From assembly GCF_001570885.1 (NCBI RefSeq), contig NZ_BCSN01000004.1, forward strand, positions 1 through 64,000: a stretch of DNA of 64,000 nucleotides, given 5' to 3'. Position numbers and translations under genes: made by a program. Within the stretch, counting starts at the first letter, position 1. Every line of letters starts with the position of its first letter. Positions 25,884 to 33,734 of this stretch are shown here, in pieces. The notes under the pieces were generated by a model. That model saw nothing but the letters and a program-made list of their open reading frames with translations. It ran no database searches and was not told the origin of the DNA. The DNA is from Micrococcus lylae NBRC 15355. GTDB lineage: Bacteria; Actinomycetota; Actinomycetes; Actinomycetales; Micrococcaceae.

Positions 25884-27594
25884 CTGCGCCCCGGGCCCGG
25901 GCGAGGGCGGCCCGGAAGTCCGCAAGCCGGGCGATCTCCTCCTCCACCGGACGGATGACCTCGCGGCGGCCGACCTCGGTGGTGGCCTCCTCGAGGCGGC
26001 GGCGCGCCCTGCGGCCCCGTCCGCGCGCCGCGAGCCGGGCGAGCGGGATCGCCATCAGCGCCAACAGGATGCCGAGGGCGATGCCTGCGACCAGCAGGAG
26101 CGTCGGCAGCGGGAAGCCCTCCACCTGCGGTGCCTCGGGCAGGTGGAACTGCAGGTACGCGGCCAGCGCATAGACACCGAGCCAGCCGGCGCCCACCACT
26201 GCGGTGAGCAGGGCCAGCCACTGGAGCACGTTGAACACCGGCCACCACCACGAGCCCTTGCCGGCCTGGAGGTCGGTGCCGGCGATGGCCTGGTCCACGG
26301 CGTCCGGCAGCCGCTCCTGGCGGCTGCGGCCGGCCCGGCGGGTCGAGGCCTCCCACGGCTCGGGGGCGCCGGCGGAGGCATCGATGACGAGCGAACGGAC
26401 TGCGGCGGCCACGGCGGCCTTCTGAGTGCCGCTGCGCTCCGGCAGGGAGGTGCGGTGCAGCGACGGATCGTGCTCCGGGGCGTCCCCGTCCCGCTGCGGC
26501 AGCGGACGGGACGGCAGCAGGTGCAGCCGACGCAGCGGGTCCGTGCGGAAACGGTGGGTCCAGCGCAGCAGGGGCCAGCCCGTGGCGCGGGTGGCGCGCA
26601 GGCGGTAGGACCCCTCGACCGCACGGACCACGGCGGGCACGCCGCCGGCCACGGCGAGGTCACGGCCGAGGCGCTCTGCCCTGCCGGAGCCGACGCCGGC
26701 AGGCTCTCCCTTGCCGGAGGCGGCGTCCAAGGCGTCCGCGTGGGCGGCGACGTCCGCGGACAGGCGTGCGGAGGCGGCGCCGCGCTCGGCGACGATGCGG
26801 GCGATCTGCGCGCCGACCTCGTCCAGGCCCTCTCCGGTGCGGGCGGAGGCGGCCATGACCCGCACATCTCCCAGCCCGTGGCCGGTGAGCATGCGACGCA
26901 GGGAGGCGATGACCTCGTCCCGGTCGCGCACCTGGATGCGATCCACCTGGTTGAGGACCACCAGGGTTACAGCGGCGTGGGAGCCCATGGTGGCCAGGAA
27001 GTCGCGGTGCAGCACGGCGTCGGCATACTTCTCCGGATCCACCACGAAGACGAGCACGTCCACGTGTCCGGCGAGACGTTCGGTGACCGTGCGGTTCTCG
27101 CGGACCACGGAGTCCACGTCCGGCAGGTCCAGCAGGATCAGGCCGGTGGCGTCGGCACCCTCGCGGCGGCCGATCCCGAACAAGCCCTGACGGCCCTGGT
27201 CCAGGTGCGGGGCGTCGTCCAGAAGGTGGCGCTGCTTCACGCCGAGCCAGTCCAGCAGCGCGGCGGCGCCGCCGCCCTCGCCCGTCTGGTCCTGGCCGCG
27301 GCCCACGCCCCAGACGGCGGCGAGCGCCTCGGAGGTGGTCGGACGGGTGGCCGCCACACGGGCCAGCTCGCGGCCGGTCAGGGCGTTGAACAGGGAAGAC
27401 TTGCCGGAGCCGGTGGCCCCGAAGAAGCCCACCACCGTGTGGTCCGCAGAGAGCGAGGTCCGCACGGAGGCGGCGTCCATGGCGGCGTGGGCGTCGTCCA
27501 CCACGGGGTCCGGCAGGCGGTCACGGCCGAGTTCCGCGGCCTCGCCCAGGGCGGCCAGACGGTCGTGCAGGCTCGGGGCGGTGCTGCGGCTCAT
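25849..27594 (-). CDS. dynamin-like membrane GTPase (second of a tandem pair)
   Basis: 581 residues. G1 P-loop GATGSGKSS at 59-67, G2-region ATRPTTSE, G3 LLDLPDVDSV, and G4-type LNQVDRI. The C-terminal third has two strongly hydrophobic segments (NVLQWLALLTAVVGAGWLG and LLLVAGIALGILLALMA) followed by a basic GRGRRARRRLEE helix, so the protein should be membrane-anchored. The ATG overlaps the stop of the partner GTPase (ATGA). Tandem GTPases with this layout resemble the DynA/DynB dynamin-like pair that stabilises FtsZ rings in Streptomyces; that link is inferred from architecture only. It could also belong to the YfjP ribosome-associated GTPase group. Confidence 0.72.
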   Translation of the reverse strand: MSRSTAPSLHDRLAALGEAAELGRDRLPDPVVDDAHAAMDAASVRTSLSADHTVVGFFGATGSGKSSLFNALTGRELARVAATRPTTSEALAAVWGVGRGQDQTGEGGGAAALLDWLGVKQRHLLDDAPHLDQGRQGLFGIGRREGADATGLILLDLPDVDSVVRENRTVTERLAGHVDVLVFVVDPEKYADAVLHRDFLATMGSHAAVTLVVLNQVDRIQVRDRDEVIASLRRMLTGHGLGDVRVMAASARTGEGLDEVGAQIARIVAERGAASARLSADVAAHADALDAASGKGEPAGVGSGRAERLGRDLAVAGGVPAVVRAVEGSYRLRATRATGWPLLRWTHRFRTDPLRRLHLLPSRPLPQRDGDAPEHDPSLHRTSLPERSGTQKAAVAAAVRSLVIDASAGAPEPWEASTRRAGRSRQERLPDAVDQAIAGTDLQAGKGSWWWPVFNVLQWLALLTAVVGAGWLGVYALAAYLQFHLPEAPQVEGFPLPTLLLVAGIALGILLALMAIPLARLAARGRGRRARRRLEEATTEVGRREVIRPVEEEIARLADFRAALARARGADAGRGGPRARR

Positions 27595-29459
27595 GCGTGG
27601 TCCTCCTCCGGGTCCACGATGGACACGGCCTCGTCATCCAGGTCCTGGGCGTGGTGCCCGCCGGATCGGGCCGCGTCGGTGTCGGTGCCGGGCGCCCCGA
27701 CGGTCGTCGGGGTTCCGGAGAGGCCGGAGCGCAGGGACGGGGCCAGGCGGCGCAGGGCGGCGGTGTCCTCGGCGGTGCGCTTCCGCTCGACCAGCGGCAG
27801 GAACTGGTCGGACAGGGCGCCGTCGAGCAGTCGTCGGACGCGCATGTCCAGCAGGTCGTTCGCTTTCTTGGCCATGCGTCGCACCGCGTCCTCGCCGAAG
27901 ATCGACTCGAGCAGCTTCTGGCCGACGACGGCGGTGCCGCCTGCGATGCCGACCTCCAGGCCGACGAGGCCGCCGGTGGAGGCGAAGGAGAGGACCATGA
28001 GGGCCACCGCGGCGCCGTTGACACCGAACGCGGCCAGGCGGGCCTTGGTGCGTCGACCGGCGCCCTCCTCCTGGATGAGGGCGAGCACGTCCTGCTGCCA
28101 GGCGCGGATGACGCCGGCCGCCTCCTCCGAGAATCCGCTCGGCAGGGCGCCGAGGTTGCGGCCGGACAGGACGGCGCTGCCGGCCGGCTCGGCCTTCCAG
28201 CGGCGCTCGATGTCCTCGGCGGCGTCGGCGGCGGCCTCCACGATCACGGCGTGCAGTCCGGTCTCCAGAGCGGTCTCGACCTGCTCCGGCAGAGCCGGGC
28301 GGCCGCGGACGAACGCCGCGAGTCGGTCGCGCATGCGGCCGATGCCGGACTCCAGGCCGCGGAAGAACTCGCCGGTGCCGACGAAGTCCTGCCAGCGGGC
28401 GAGGACCTCACCGCGCAGCAGGGTGCCGTCCGACGTGGCCTCCTCGACCTTCGTGGCGGCGCGGTCGGTGGCCTCGGCCACGATGCGGGCCAGGGCGTCG
28501 GCCGCAGACTGCTGCTCGGCCTCGGCGTCCGCCAGGGCGTCGACGCGCTGGGCCAGCTGGGCCAGGACGCCGTCCACCGTGCGGCGGGCGACCGCCGAGC
28601 GGGCGGCGGCGTCCTCGGCGAGCTCCGTGAGCCACCGGCGCAGCCCTGCGACGTGCTCCTCGGGGAGCAGGCCCCGCTCGTCGAACCGGGTCTCCGGGAT
28701 CACGTGGACCGGGGAGTCGGCCAGGCCGCGCTCGGAGAGCATCCGGCGCAGGTCCGGGACGACGTCCTGCTCGGCACCGTCCGGGACGCGTCCCAGGACG
28801 ATGGCCACGGTGATGTCGCGCGCGGCGGCCTCACCCAGCAGCTGCCACGGCACGGCGTCCGCGTAACGGTGCGCGGTGGTGGTGAAGATCCAGAGGTCTG
28901 CGGCTTCGAGCAGCTGGCGGGACAGTGCGCGGTTGTCGTCCGAGACGGAGTCGATGTCCGGGGCGTCGACCATCGCGATGCCGGCCGGCAGCGCGGGCTC
29001 CGCCACGAGGGCCACGGTGTCCATGGCACTGCCGTCCGGCTCCACCGGGCCGGCGGAGACGGAGCGGTGCACACGGACGCGGGCGAGCTCGGGCAGCACC
29101 CGTGGACCGGAGAACCAGTGCTCGTCGTCCGGGTGGTGCAGCAGCAGGGGCTGGCGGGTGGTGGGGCGCAGCGCCGAGGAGCGGGAGAACTCGTGGCCCA
29201 CGAGGGCGTTCACGAGGGTGGACTTTCCGGCGCCGGTGGAGCCGCCGACGACGGCCAGCAGAGGCGCGTCGAGCGAGTCCAGCCGAGGCAGGACGTAGTC
29301 GTCGATCTGGTGCAGCGTGCGTTCACGCAGGGCGCGCTGATCGGCCACGCCGGAGGTCTCGAGGGACAGCTCGACGGCGTCGGCGTGGGAGCGCGCGGCC
29401 CGGACGGTCTCCTGGACCGCCTCGAGCGCAGCGGCGTCGCGGTGGGAAGTGTTCGTCAC
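27591..29459 (-). CDS. dynamin-like GTPase (first of a tandem pair)
   Basis: 622 residues from GTG at 29459. G1 GGSTGAGKST at 72-81, G2-region RPTTRQPLLLHH, and G3 MVDAPDID near 163-170. A long helical middle (about 290-480) is rich in Ala/Glu/Arg, and a hydrophobic patch near 500-540 (VALMVLSFASTGGLVGLEV) could insert in the membrane. Together with the next gene it forms a two-GTPase operon. The upstream extension of the reading frame past 29459 is not protein-like and overlaps the divergent GT2 gene. Confidence 0.72.
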   Translation of the reverse strand: MTNTSHRDAAALEAVQETVRAARSHADAVELSLETSGVADQRALRERTLHQIDDYVLPRLDSLDAPLLAVVGGSTGAGKSTLVNALVGHEFSRSSALRPTTRQPLLLHHPDDEHWFSGPRVLPELARVRVHRSVSAGPVEPDGSAMDTVALVAEPALPAGIAMVDAPDIDSVSDDNRALSRQLLEAADLWIFTTTAHRYADAVPWQLLGEAAARDITVAIVLGRVPDGAEQDVVPDLRRMLSERGLADSPVHVIPETRFDERGLLPEEHVAGLRRWLTELAEDAAARSAVARRTVDGVLAQLAQRVDALADAEAEQQSAADALARIVAEATDRAATKVEEATSDGTLLRGEVLARWQDFVGTGEFFRGLESGIGRMRDRLAAFVRGRPALPEQVETALETGLHAVIVEAAADAAEDIERRWKAEPAGSAVLSGRNLGALPSGFSEEAAGVIRAWQQDVLALIQEEGAGRRTKARLAAFGVNGAAVALMVLSFASTGGLVGLEVGIAGGTAVVGQKLLESIFGEDAVRRMAKKANDLLDMRVRRLLDGALSDQFLPLVERKRTAEDTAALRRLAPSLRSGLSGTPTTVGAPGTDTDAARSGGHHAQDLDDEAVSIVDPEEDHA

Positions 29460-29566
29460 CCGCCCATGATGGCACGTGGGCGGGCGCCGGCCACGCCCTG
29501 TCAGATCCCCTCCGCGCACCGCGCGTCGGTGCCCGGTCACCGACGGTGCCTCCGCGGCCTGCTCCC

Positions 29567-29572
29567 TATAGT
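29567..29572 (+). promoter_or_regulatory. leaderless -10 box (TATAGT) of GT2 gene
   Basis: TATAGT ends 7 nt before the GTG at 29580, fixing the start of the 825-residue protein and predicting a leaderless mRNA. No clear -35 box. Confidence 0.6.
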
Positions 29573-29579
29573 GGACGGT

Positions 29580-32057
29580 GTGACGTTCATCGCTCTGCCT
29601 CCGCACTGGTCTCCTCCGTCGCTGTCGGGCGGCCTGCTCTCCGACGAGTCGTGGACCGGACCCTCCGTGCGGTACCTGCGCTGCGCCGACGACGCCCCCG
29701 AGGTCCTGGAGCATCGGCGCGCAGGCAGCGACTACCTGGTCCACGCCGGCACGCTGGGCGACCTCTCCCGCCCCGGACCGGGCCTCCCCCCTCGGGGGGA
29801 GACGACCGGGCTCGCGGTCGACCTCGTGACGGAGGCACCGAGCACGAAGGCGATCGTCGTCGACGTGGCGGTGGTGGAGTTCGACGACCGGGGCACGAAG
29901 TCACGGGTCACCTTCGTGCCCGCCAACGCCCCGACGGTTCACGTGCTCCGCGGAGACTGCGAGCGGTTCCGTCTGGCCCTGCGGATCCGCGGCGCCGGAC
30001 GGATCCGGCTGAAGCATGTCGGGGTGGCTCCCCTCACCGACCGCTCCCGCGCCGCCTGGAACACACCGGCGGGCGTGGCGCCGTTCGTCGCCGCGCTTTT
30101 GCGCCGTGCCGCGCCGCTCGCCCAGCGCTCGCAGGCCGAGGCCTGGCGCCGCGCCGGAGGGGGCCCCACCACCTGGGGCATGTTCGATCCGACCGCAGGC
30201 GGCACCGTCCTGTGGCCCGTGGACACCGACGAGGACGGCGGCACCGCCATGCTCGCCCGTTCGCTCGAGTCCTCGGGCGAACAGTGGATCCGACGCGAGG
30301 CCCTGGCGGCCGCTTCGGACGACGTCGTCGAGGCGGCGGCCGCGCACCACGTCATCGCGACCGCCGGAGACGATGCCGCTCGCCGCCGGCTGGAGGGGTT
30401 CCTGGCCCACGGCCTGTCGGTGGTGACGGACCAGAGCGCGTGGGTGCGCCGGACCGCCCCGCAGATCCATGCGGTCCCGGTGGATCAGGACCTCGCCTAC
30501 CTGAACCGCCCCCTGCGCCGCTACGAGGCGGCCGCCCGGACGGCGGCCGCCTGGGAGGCCGCGGACCGGCTGGAGTCCGGCTCCCCCACCCGACCGCGCC
30601 TGACGGTGCTGGCGCTGTACGACCGCGCGCCGACGACGGATGTCCCCGAGGCGCCGGCCTGCGCAGACCTGCTGGTCCGCACCGTGGAGGACTTCCCTCT
30701 GCCGGAGGCCCTGGACGCCTTCTGCCGCGCCGAGGGCGTCGATGTGCTCGTGCCGCTGCGCGCCGGCGACCGGCACGGACGTCGGTACCTGCACAGCAGG
30801 GTGCTGCCTTTCCTGTCCCTGGAGGTCGACCGGGTCGTCCAGCCGATCACGATGGCGGACCTCGAGCGCCGCCAAGCAGACGGAGAGCCCCTTGCCGAGA
30901 TCCTGGCCGGCTGCCATGTGGGCGTCCACGACCGCGGCGACGTCTGGACGAGCGGACTCTCCCTGTCGGCGGCGCCGGCCTCCGCCTGGCTGTGGGGCGT
31001 GCCCGACGGCGGTCGCGCCTTCGCCGTGGACCCGTTCGAGCTGGACTGCCCGCCGGGAAAGCTGTTCGCAGATCCGGATCCGGCCGAGGACACCGCCCAT
31101 GCCTCCGGTCCCGACCTGACCGTCGTCCTGCCGGTCTACAACAACGGACGGCACCTGCTGGAGACGGCTCTGCCCTCGCTGGCCCGTCAGGAGTGCTGGC
31201 CCCGGATGCACGTCATGCTGGTGGACGACGGCTCCACGGACGGACGCACCCCGGACGTGTGCCGCTCGCTGGCGGAACACTGTCCGCGGATCACGGTCCA
31301 CCTGTTCGAGGACGGCGGGTCCGGCTCCGCGTCGCGTCCGCGCAACTGGGGCGTGGAGCAGGTCCGCACGGAGCTCGTCTCCTTCCTCGACCCGGACAAC
31401 GAGATCAGCCCCGGCGGCTACGACCGGCTTCTCGACCTGTACGTCGCCCGCCGGGCAGAGGAGCGGACGCCGGACCTCGTCTCGGGCTTCCAGGTGAAGA
31501 TCGGCGACGACGCCCGGGTGATGGCCCGCCACGCCTTCGGGGACCGTGAGGTGGCGGACGCGCGCCGGGAGTTCTTCCGCGGGCGCCACTTCCCCACCGT
31601 GTCGACCCAGGCGGCCGTGCTGCGCACGCAGTTCCTGCGCTCGGCCGGCATCCGCTTCGTCGAGTCGGCCTCCGGCGAGGACACGCTGTACGGCTGGGAG
31701 GTCCTCCTCGCAGCGGAGAACGCGGTCTTCACGGACCGTGCACACCTGGTCTACGTGGCGGACCGGGCCGGCTCCGTCACCAACGACGCCTCCGCACGAC
31801 TGTTCCACAAGCACCTCGTGGTGGAGCACGCCCGTCTCGCCTGGCTGCAGGAGAACGACCTGCTGGAGACCTTCTGCTCCGGTCAGCTGCAGCGCTCCCT
31901 CGACACCTGGTACGCACCGCTGCTCGAGCAGGTGGCTCCCGAGGAGCGGGCCGAGGCGGAGTCCGTGCTCGCCGAGATCGTGGCCCTGTACCCGACCGGG
32001 GCGCCTGCGGCCGAGCAGGCCGCCGGCGGCGCCCCGTCCTCGTCCGACGACGGCTGA
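29580..32057 (+). CDS. large GT2-family glycosyltransferase with ~510-residue N-terminal region
   Basis: 825 residues. A GT-A/GT2 catalytic domain begins at about 512 with LTVVLPVYNNGRHLLETALP. It has the nucleotide-binding Asp in MLVDDGSTDG, the SRPRNWGV donor segment and SFLDPDNEISPGGY (DxD-like). The N-terminal ~510 residues are unlike a known domain to my eye. Residues ~90-160 look beta-rich, and 340-480 (LTVLALYDRAP, VDVLVPLRAGDRHG) may be a degenerate second GT-A fold. The C-terminal ~15 residues are Ala/Gly/Ser-rich. There is no signal peptide. It is probably a cytoplasmic wall- or capsular-polymer transferase; substrate unknown. Confidence 0.75.
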   Translation: MTFIALPPHWSPPSLSGGLLSDESWTGPSVRYLRCADDAPEVLEHRRAGSDYLVHAGTLGDLSRPGPGLPPRGETTGLAVDLVTEAPSTKAIVVDVAVVEFDDRGTKSRVTFVPANAPTVHVLRGDCERFRLALRIRGAGRIRLKHVGVAPLTDRSRAAWNTPAGVAPFVAALLRRAAPLAQRSQAEAWRRAGGGPTTWGMFDPTAGGTVLWPVDTDEDGGTAMLARSLESSGEQWIRREALAAASDDVVEAAAAHHVIATAGDDAARRRLEGFLAHGLSVVTDQSAWVRRTAPQIHAVPVDQDLAYLNRPLRRYEAAARTAAAWEAADRLESGSPTRPRLTVLALYDRAPTTDVPEAPACADLLVRTVEDFPLPEALDAFCRAEGVDVLVPLRAGDRHGRRYLHSRVLPFLSLEVDRVVQPITMADLERRQADGEPLAEILAGCHVGVHDRGDVWTSGLSLSAAPASAWLWGVPDGGRAFAVDPFELDCPPGKLFADPDPAEDTAHASGPDLTVVLPVYNNGRHLLETALPSLARQECWPRMHVMLVDDGSTDGRTPDVCRSLAEHCPRITVHLFEDGGSGSASRPRNWGVEQVRTELVSFLDPDNEISPGGYDRLLDLYVARRAEERTPDLVSGFQVKIGDDARVMARHAFGDREVADARREFFRGRHFPTVSTQAAVLRTQFLRSAGIRFVESASGEDTLYGWEVLLAAENAVFTDRAHLVYVADRAGSVTNDASARLFHKHLVVEHARLAWLQENDLLETFCSGQLQRSLDTWYAPLLEQVAPEERAEAESVLAEIVALYPTGAPAAEQAAGGAPSSSDDG

Positions 32058-32076
32058 GCCGCGTCCGGCAGACGCA

Positions 32077-32108
32077 CGAGAGCCCCGGTCCGAAGACCGG
32101 GGCTCTCG
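32077..32108. terminator. bidirectional terminator (14-bp stem), copy 1
   Basis: Perfect stem CGAGAGCCCCGGTC / GACCGGGGCTCTCG around a CGAA tetraloop. It ends the GT2 gene on the plus strand and the second tRNA-Glu on the minus strand. Confidence 0.8.
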
Positions 32109-32117
32109 TCACGATGG

Positions 32118-32190
32118 TGACCCCAGCGGGATTTGAACCCGCGTTACCGCCGTGAGAGGGCGGCGTACTAGGCCGCTATACGATGGGGCC
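32118..32190 (-). tRNA. tRNA-Glu (CUC), copy 1
   Basis: 73 nt. Acceptor GGCCCCA pairs with TGGGGTC followed by discriminator A. The anticodon loop CCTCTCA carries CUC, reading GAG. The T-arm is GCGGG-TTTGAAT-CCCGC. Identical in sequence to the copy at 32430-32502. It has its own upstream promoter at 32236-32263. Confidence 0.95.
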
Positions 32191-32235
32191 GAGCCGTTGC
32201 TCCGGGCGACGTGTGCCGTCCGCGGCAACTCCACA

Positions 32236-32263
32236 AATGTAGCAGGGCCCCGCCTCCGGGCAA
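32236..32263 (-). promoter_or_regulatory. promoter of tRNA-Glu copy 1
   Basis: Minus-strand TTGCCC (32258-32263), 16-nt spacer, TACATT (32236-32241), about 45 bp before the tRNA. It is needed because a terminator at 32390-32421 follows the previous tRNA. Confidence 0.6.
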
Positions 32264-32389
32264 AATCGGCGGTCGAGGCAGCGGCGCGCCGTCCCCGGCA
32301 ACGGGACCGGCTGCCGGCCCCGCGAGCGCCCGGACGGACGGCCCCCGCCGGACTGACGGCACGTCCGGCGCAACGGCATCGCGGACGCA

Positions 32390-32421
32390 CGAAAGCCCCG
32401 GTCCGAAGACCGGGGCTTTCG
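32390..32421. terminator. terminator (14-bp stem), copy 2
   Basis: Perfect stem CGAAAGCCCCGGTC / GACCGGGGCTTTCG with the same CGAA loop as the copy at 32077. The two differ by a G-C to A-T swap on both sides of the stem. It ends the tRNA-Gln-tRNA-Glu transcript. Confidence 0.8.
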
Positions 32422-32429
32422 CGGGTTGG

Positions 32430-32502
32430 TGACCCCAGCGGGATTTGAACCCGCGTTACCGCCGTGAGAGGGCGGCGTACTAGGCCGCTATACGATGGGG
32501 CC
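32430..32502 (-). tRNA. tRNA-Glu (CUC), copy 2
   Basis: 73 nt, identical to the copy at 32118-32190. It follows tRNA-Gln by 60 nt on the same strand with no clear promoter between, so it is probably co-transcribed with it and ends at the hairpin at 32390-32421. Confidence 0.95.
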
Positions 32503-32562
32503 GAGAGCGTTGTCCCGACTCGCGTCGGAGCAACTCGAGAAGCCTACCACAGCTTCTGCGAG

Positions 32563-32634
32563 CTGGGGTACCAGGACTCGAACCTAGAATGACGGTACCA
32601 GAAACCGTTGTGTTGCCAATTACACCATACCCCA
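32563..32634 (-). tRNA. tRNA-Gln (CUG)
   Basis: 72 nt. Acceptor TGGGGTA pairs with TACCCCA, then discriminator G. The anticodon loop TTCTGGT carries CUG. The U1-A72 first pair is typical of tRNA-Gln. First gene of the tRNA-Gln/Glu transcript, beside gltX. Confidence 0.95.
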
Positions 32635-32713
32635 CTGCCGGTCAATGCTTGACTGACCGTCAGCACGTTATTCACGAACGTGTGTTCCCGGGTTCCCCCG
32701 GCAACGAGTAAGA

Positions 32714-32742
32714 ACTCTACACGTCCTTCCCTGCGAGTGCAA
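32714..32742 (-). promoter_or_regulatory. strong promoter of tRNA-Gln/tRNA-Glu transcript
   Basis: Minus-strand TTGCAC (32737-32742), exactly 17 nt, TAGAGT (32714-32719): near-consensus housekeeping sigma promoter ~80 bp before tRNA-Gln. The same TAGAGT box serves tRNA-Lys at 51472. Confidence 0.75.
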
Positions 32743-32842
32743 AACCGGCGGCGCGTGATCTCCACCATCCGTCGCAGCGGCGCGCCCGGACGCCTCTGCC
32801 GGCCGCGCCCCTCGCGCCTGCGCGCCGCCAGCCGAGTCCTCC

Positions 32843-33703
32843 TCAGAGCCAGGCACGCAATGCCTCGAGCGAGCCGATCCGCCAGCAGCCCCGCTCCGGC
32901 TCCCGCACCGGCGCAGCCGTGGCACGACGGATCTCATGCCCGCTTGGGTCCACCGGCTCCGTGCCGGCGCCCTCCCCGGAGCCGTCCGCCGTGTCCGCGG
33001 CATCGCGGACAGACCAGACCGGCACGAGCCCGGCACCGCTCGCGCCGGCGACATCGTGCTTCAGGCTGTCCCCGACGAAGAGCGTCCGCGCCGGCTCGGT
33101 GCGGAGCCCTGCGCAGCCGGCCAGGAACGGGGCCGCATCCGGCTTGGGCGCACCGACCGTGTCGGACCCCACGACCACGTCGATCCACCCCAGGCCGATC
33201 GCCGCGGCCTTGCCGCGCTGGTACTCCTCGACGTTGTTGGTGACGATCCCGACGGGGCGCCCCGAGGCCCGGACCTGCTCGAGCACCGCGGCGACCTCGG
33301 GGAACAGCCTCCAGTGGGAGCGCACGAGGTGCTCGTACTCCGTCACCCAGAGCTGCGCATCCGGCACCGCCGCGGCGCCAGGCGCCCCGAGCCCCTGCAG
33401 GGCGTCGGCGGCCCGTGCCAGGCGCTGCTCCGCGAAGGTCAGCTCTCCGGCGATGTACCGCTGGTAGTGCCCGCGCACGTCTGCGGCGAAGTCGACGGCC
33501 GCGGCCCGCAGCGGCCCCTCTCCCAGGGCGTCCACGCCGGGCCACTGTCGGCAGACGGTGGCGGTGAAGGCGGCCCGCTGGGCGGTCTTCAGGTCCAGCA
33601 GGGTGTCGTCGAGGTCGAACAGGACGCCGTCCCACGCCGGAGCCCCGGAGGCGTCGGCCTCCGGGGCTCCGGACTGGGACCGGCCGTCATGGCGGTCGGT
33701 CAT
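32843..33703 (-). CDS. HAD-superfamily hydrolase
   Basis: 286 residues. HAD motif I GVLFDLDDTLLDLKTAQ (nucleophile and acid Asp), motif II VGIVTNNVEEY, motif III Lys in GAPKPDAAPF and motif IV TLFVGDSLKHDV, with a helical C1 cap between I and II. It is a phosphatase or dehalogenase-type enzyme resembling YjjG/pyrimidine 5'-nucleotidases. The substrate is not evident. It follows gltX by 31 bp on the same strand. The last ~50 residues (DGSGEGAGTEPVDPSGHE onward) are low-complexity and unlike the core. Confidence 0.82.
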   Translation of the reverse strand: MTDRHDGRSQSGAPEADASGAPAWDGVLFDLDDTLLDLKTAQRAAFTATVCRQWPGVDALGEGPLRAAAVDFAADVRGHYQRYIAGELTFAEQRLARAADALQGLGAPGAAAVPDAQLWVTEYEHLVRSHWRLFPEVAAVLEQVRASGRPVGIVTNNVEEYQRGKAAAIGLGWIDVVVGSDTVGAPKPDAAPFLAGCAGLRTEPARTLFVGDSLKHDVAGASGAGLVPVWSVRDAADTADGSGEGAGTEPVDPSGHEIRRATAAPVREPERGCWRIGSLEALRAWL

Positions 33704-33734
33704 CGCGTCCCTCCGCTCGGCGTCGGCACCAGGC

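Noticed and set aside
27597-29579. Upstream extension of the 825-residue GT2 frame to 1486 codons
   Set aside because: The extension is antisense to the GTPase gene; a TATAGT -10 box 7 nt before GTG 29580 gives a clear true start.
32077-32502. CRISPR-like repeat structure
   Set aside because: The repeated blocks are identical tRNA-Glu genes and their terminators, with no regular spacers and no cas genes in the window.
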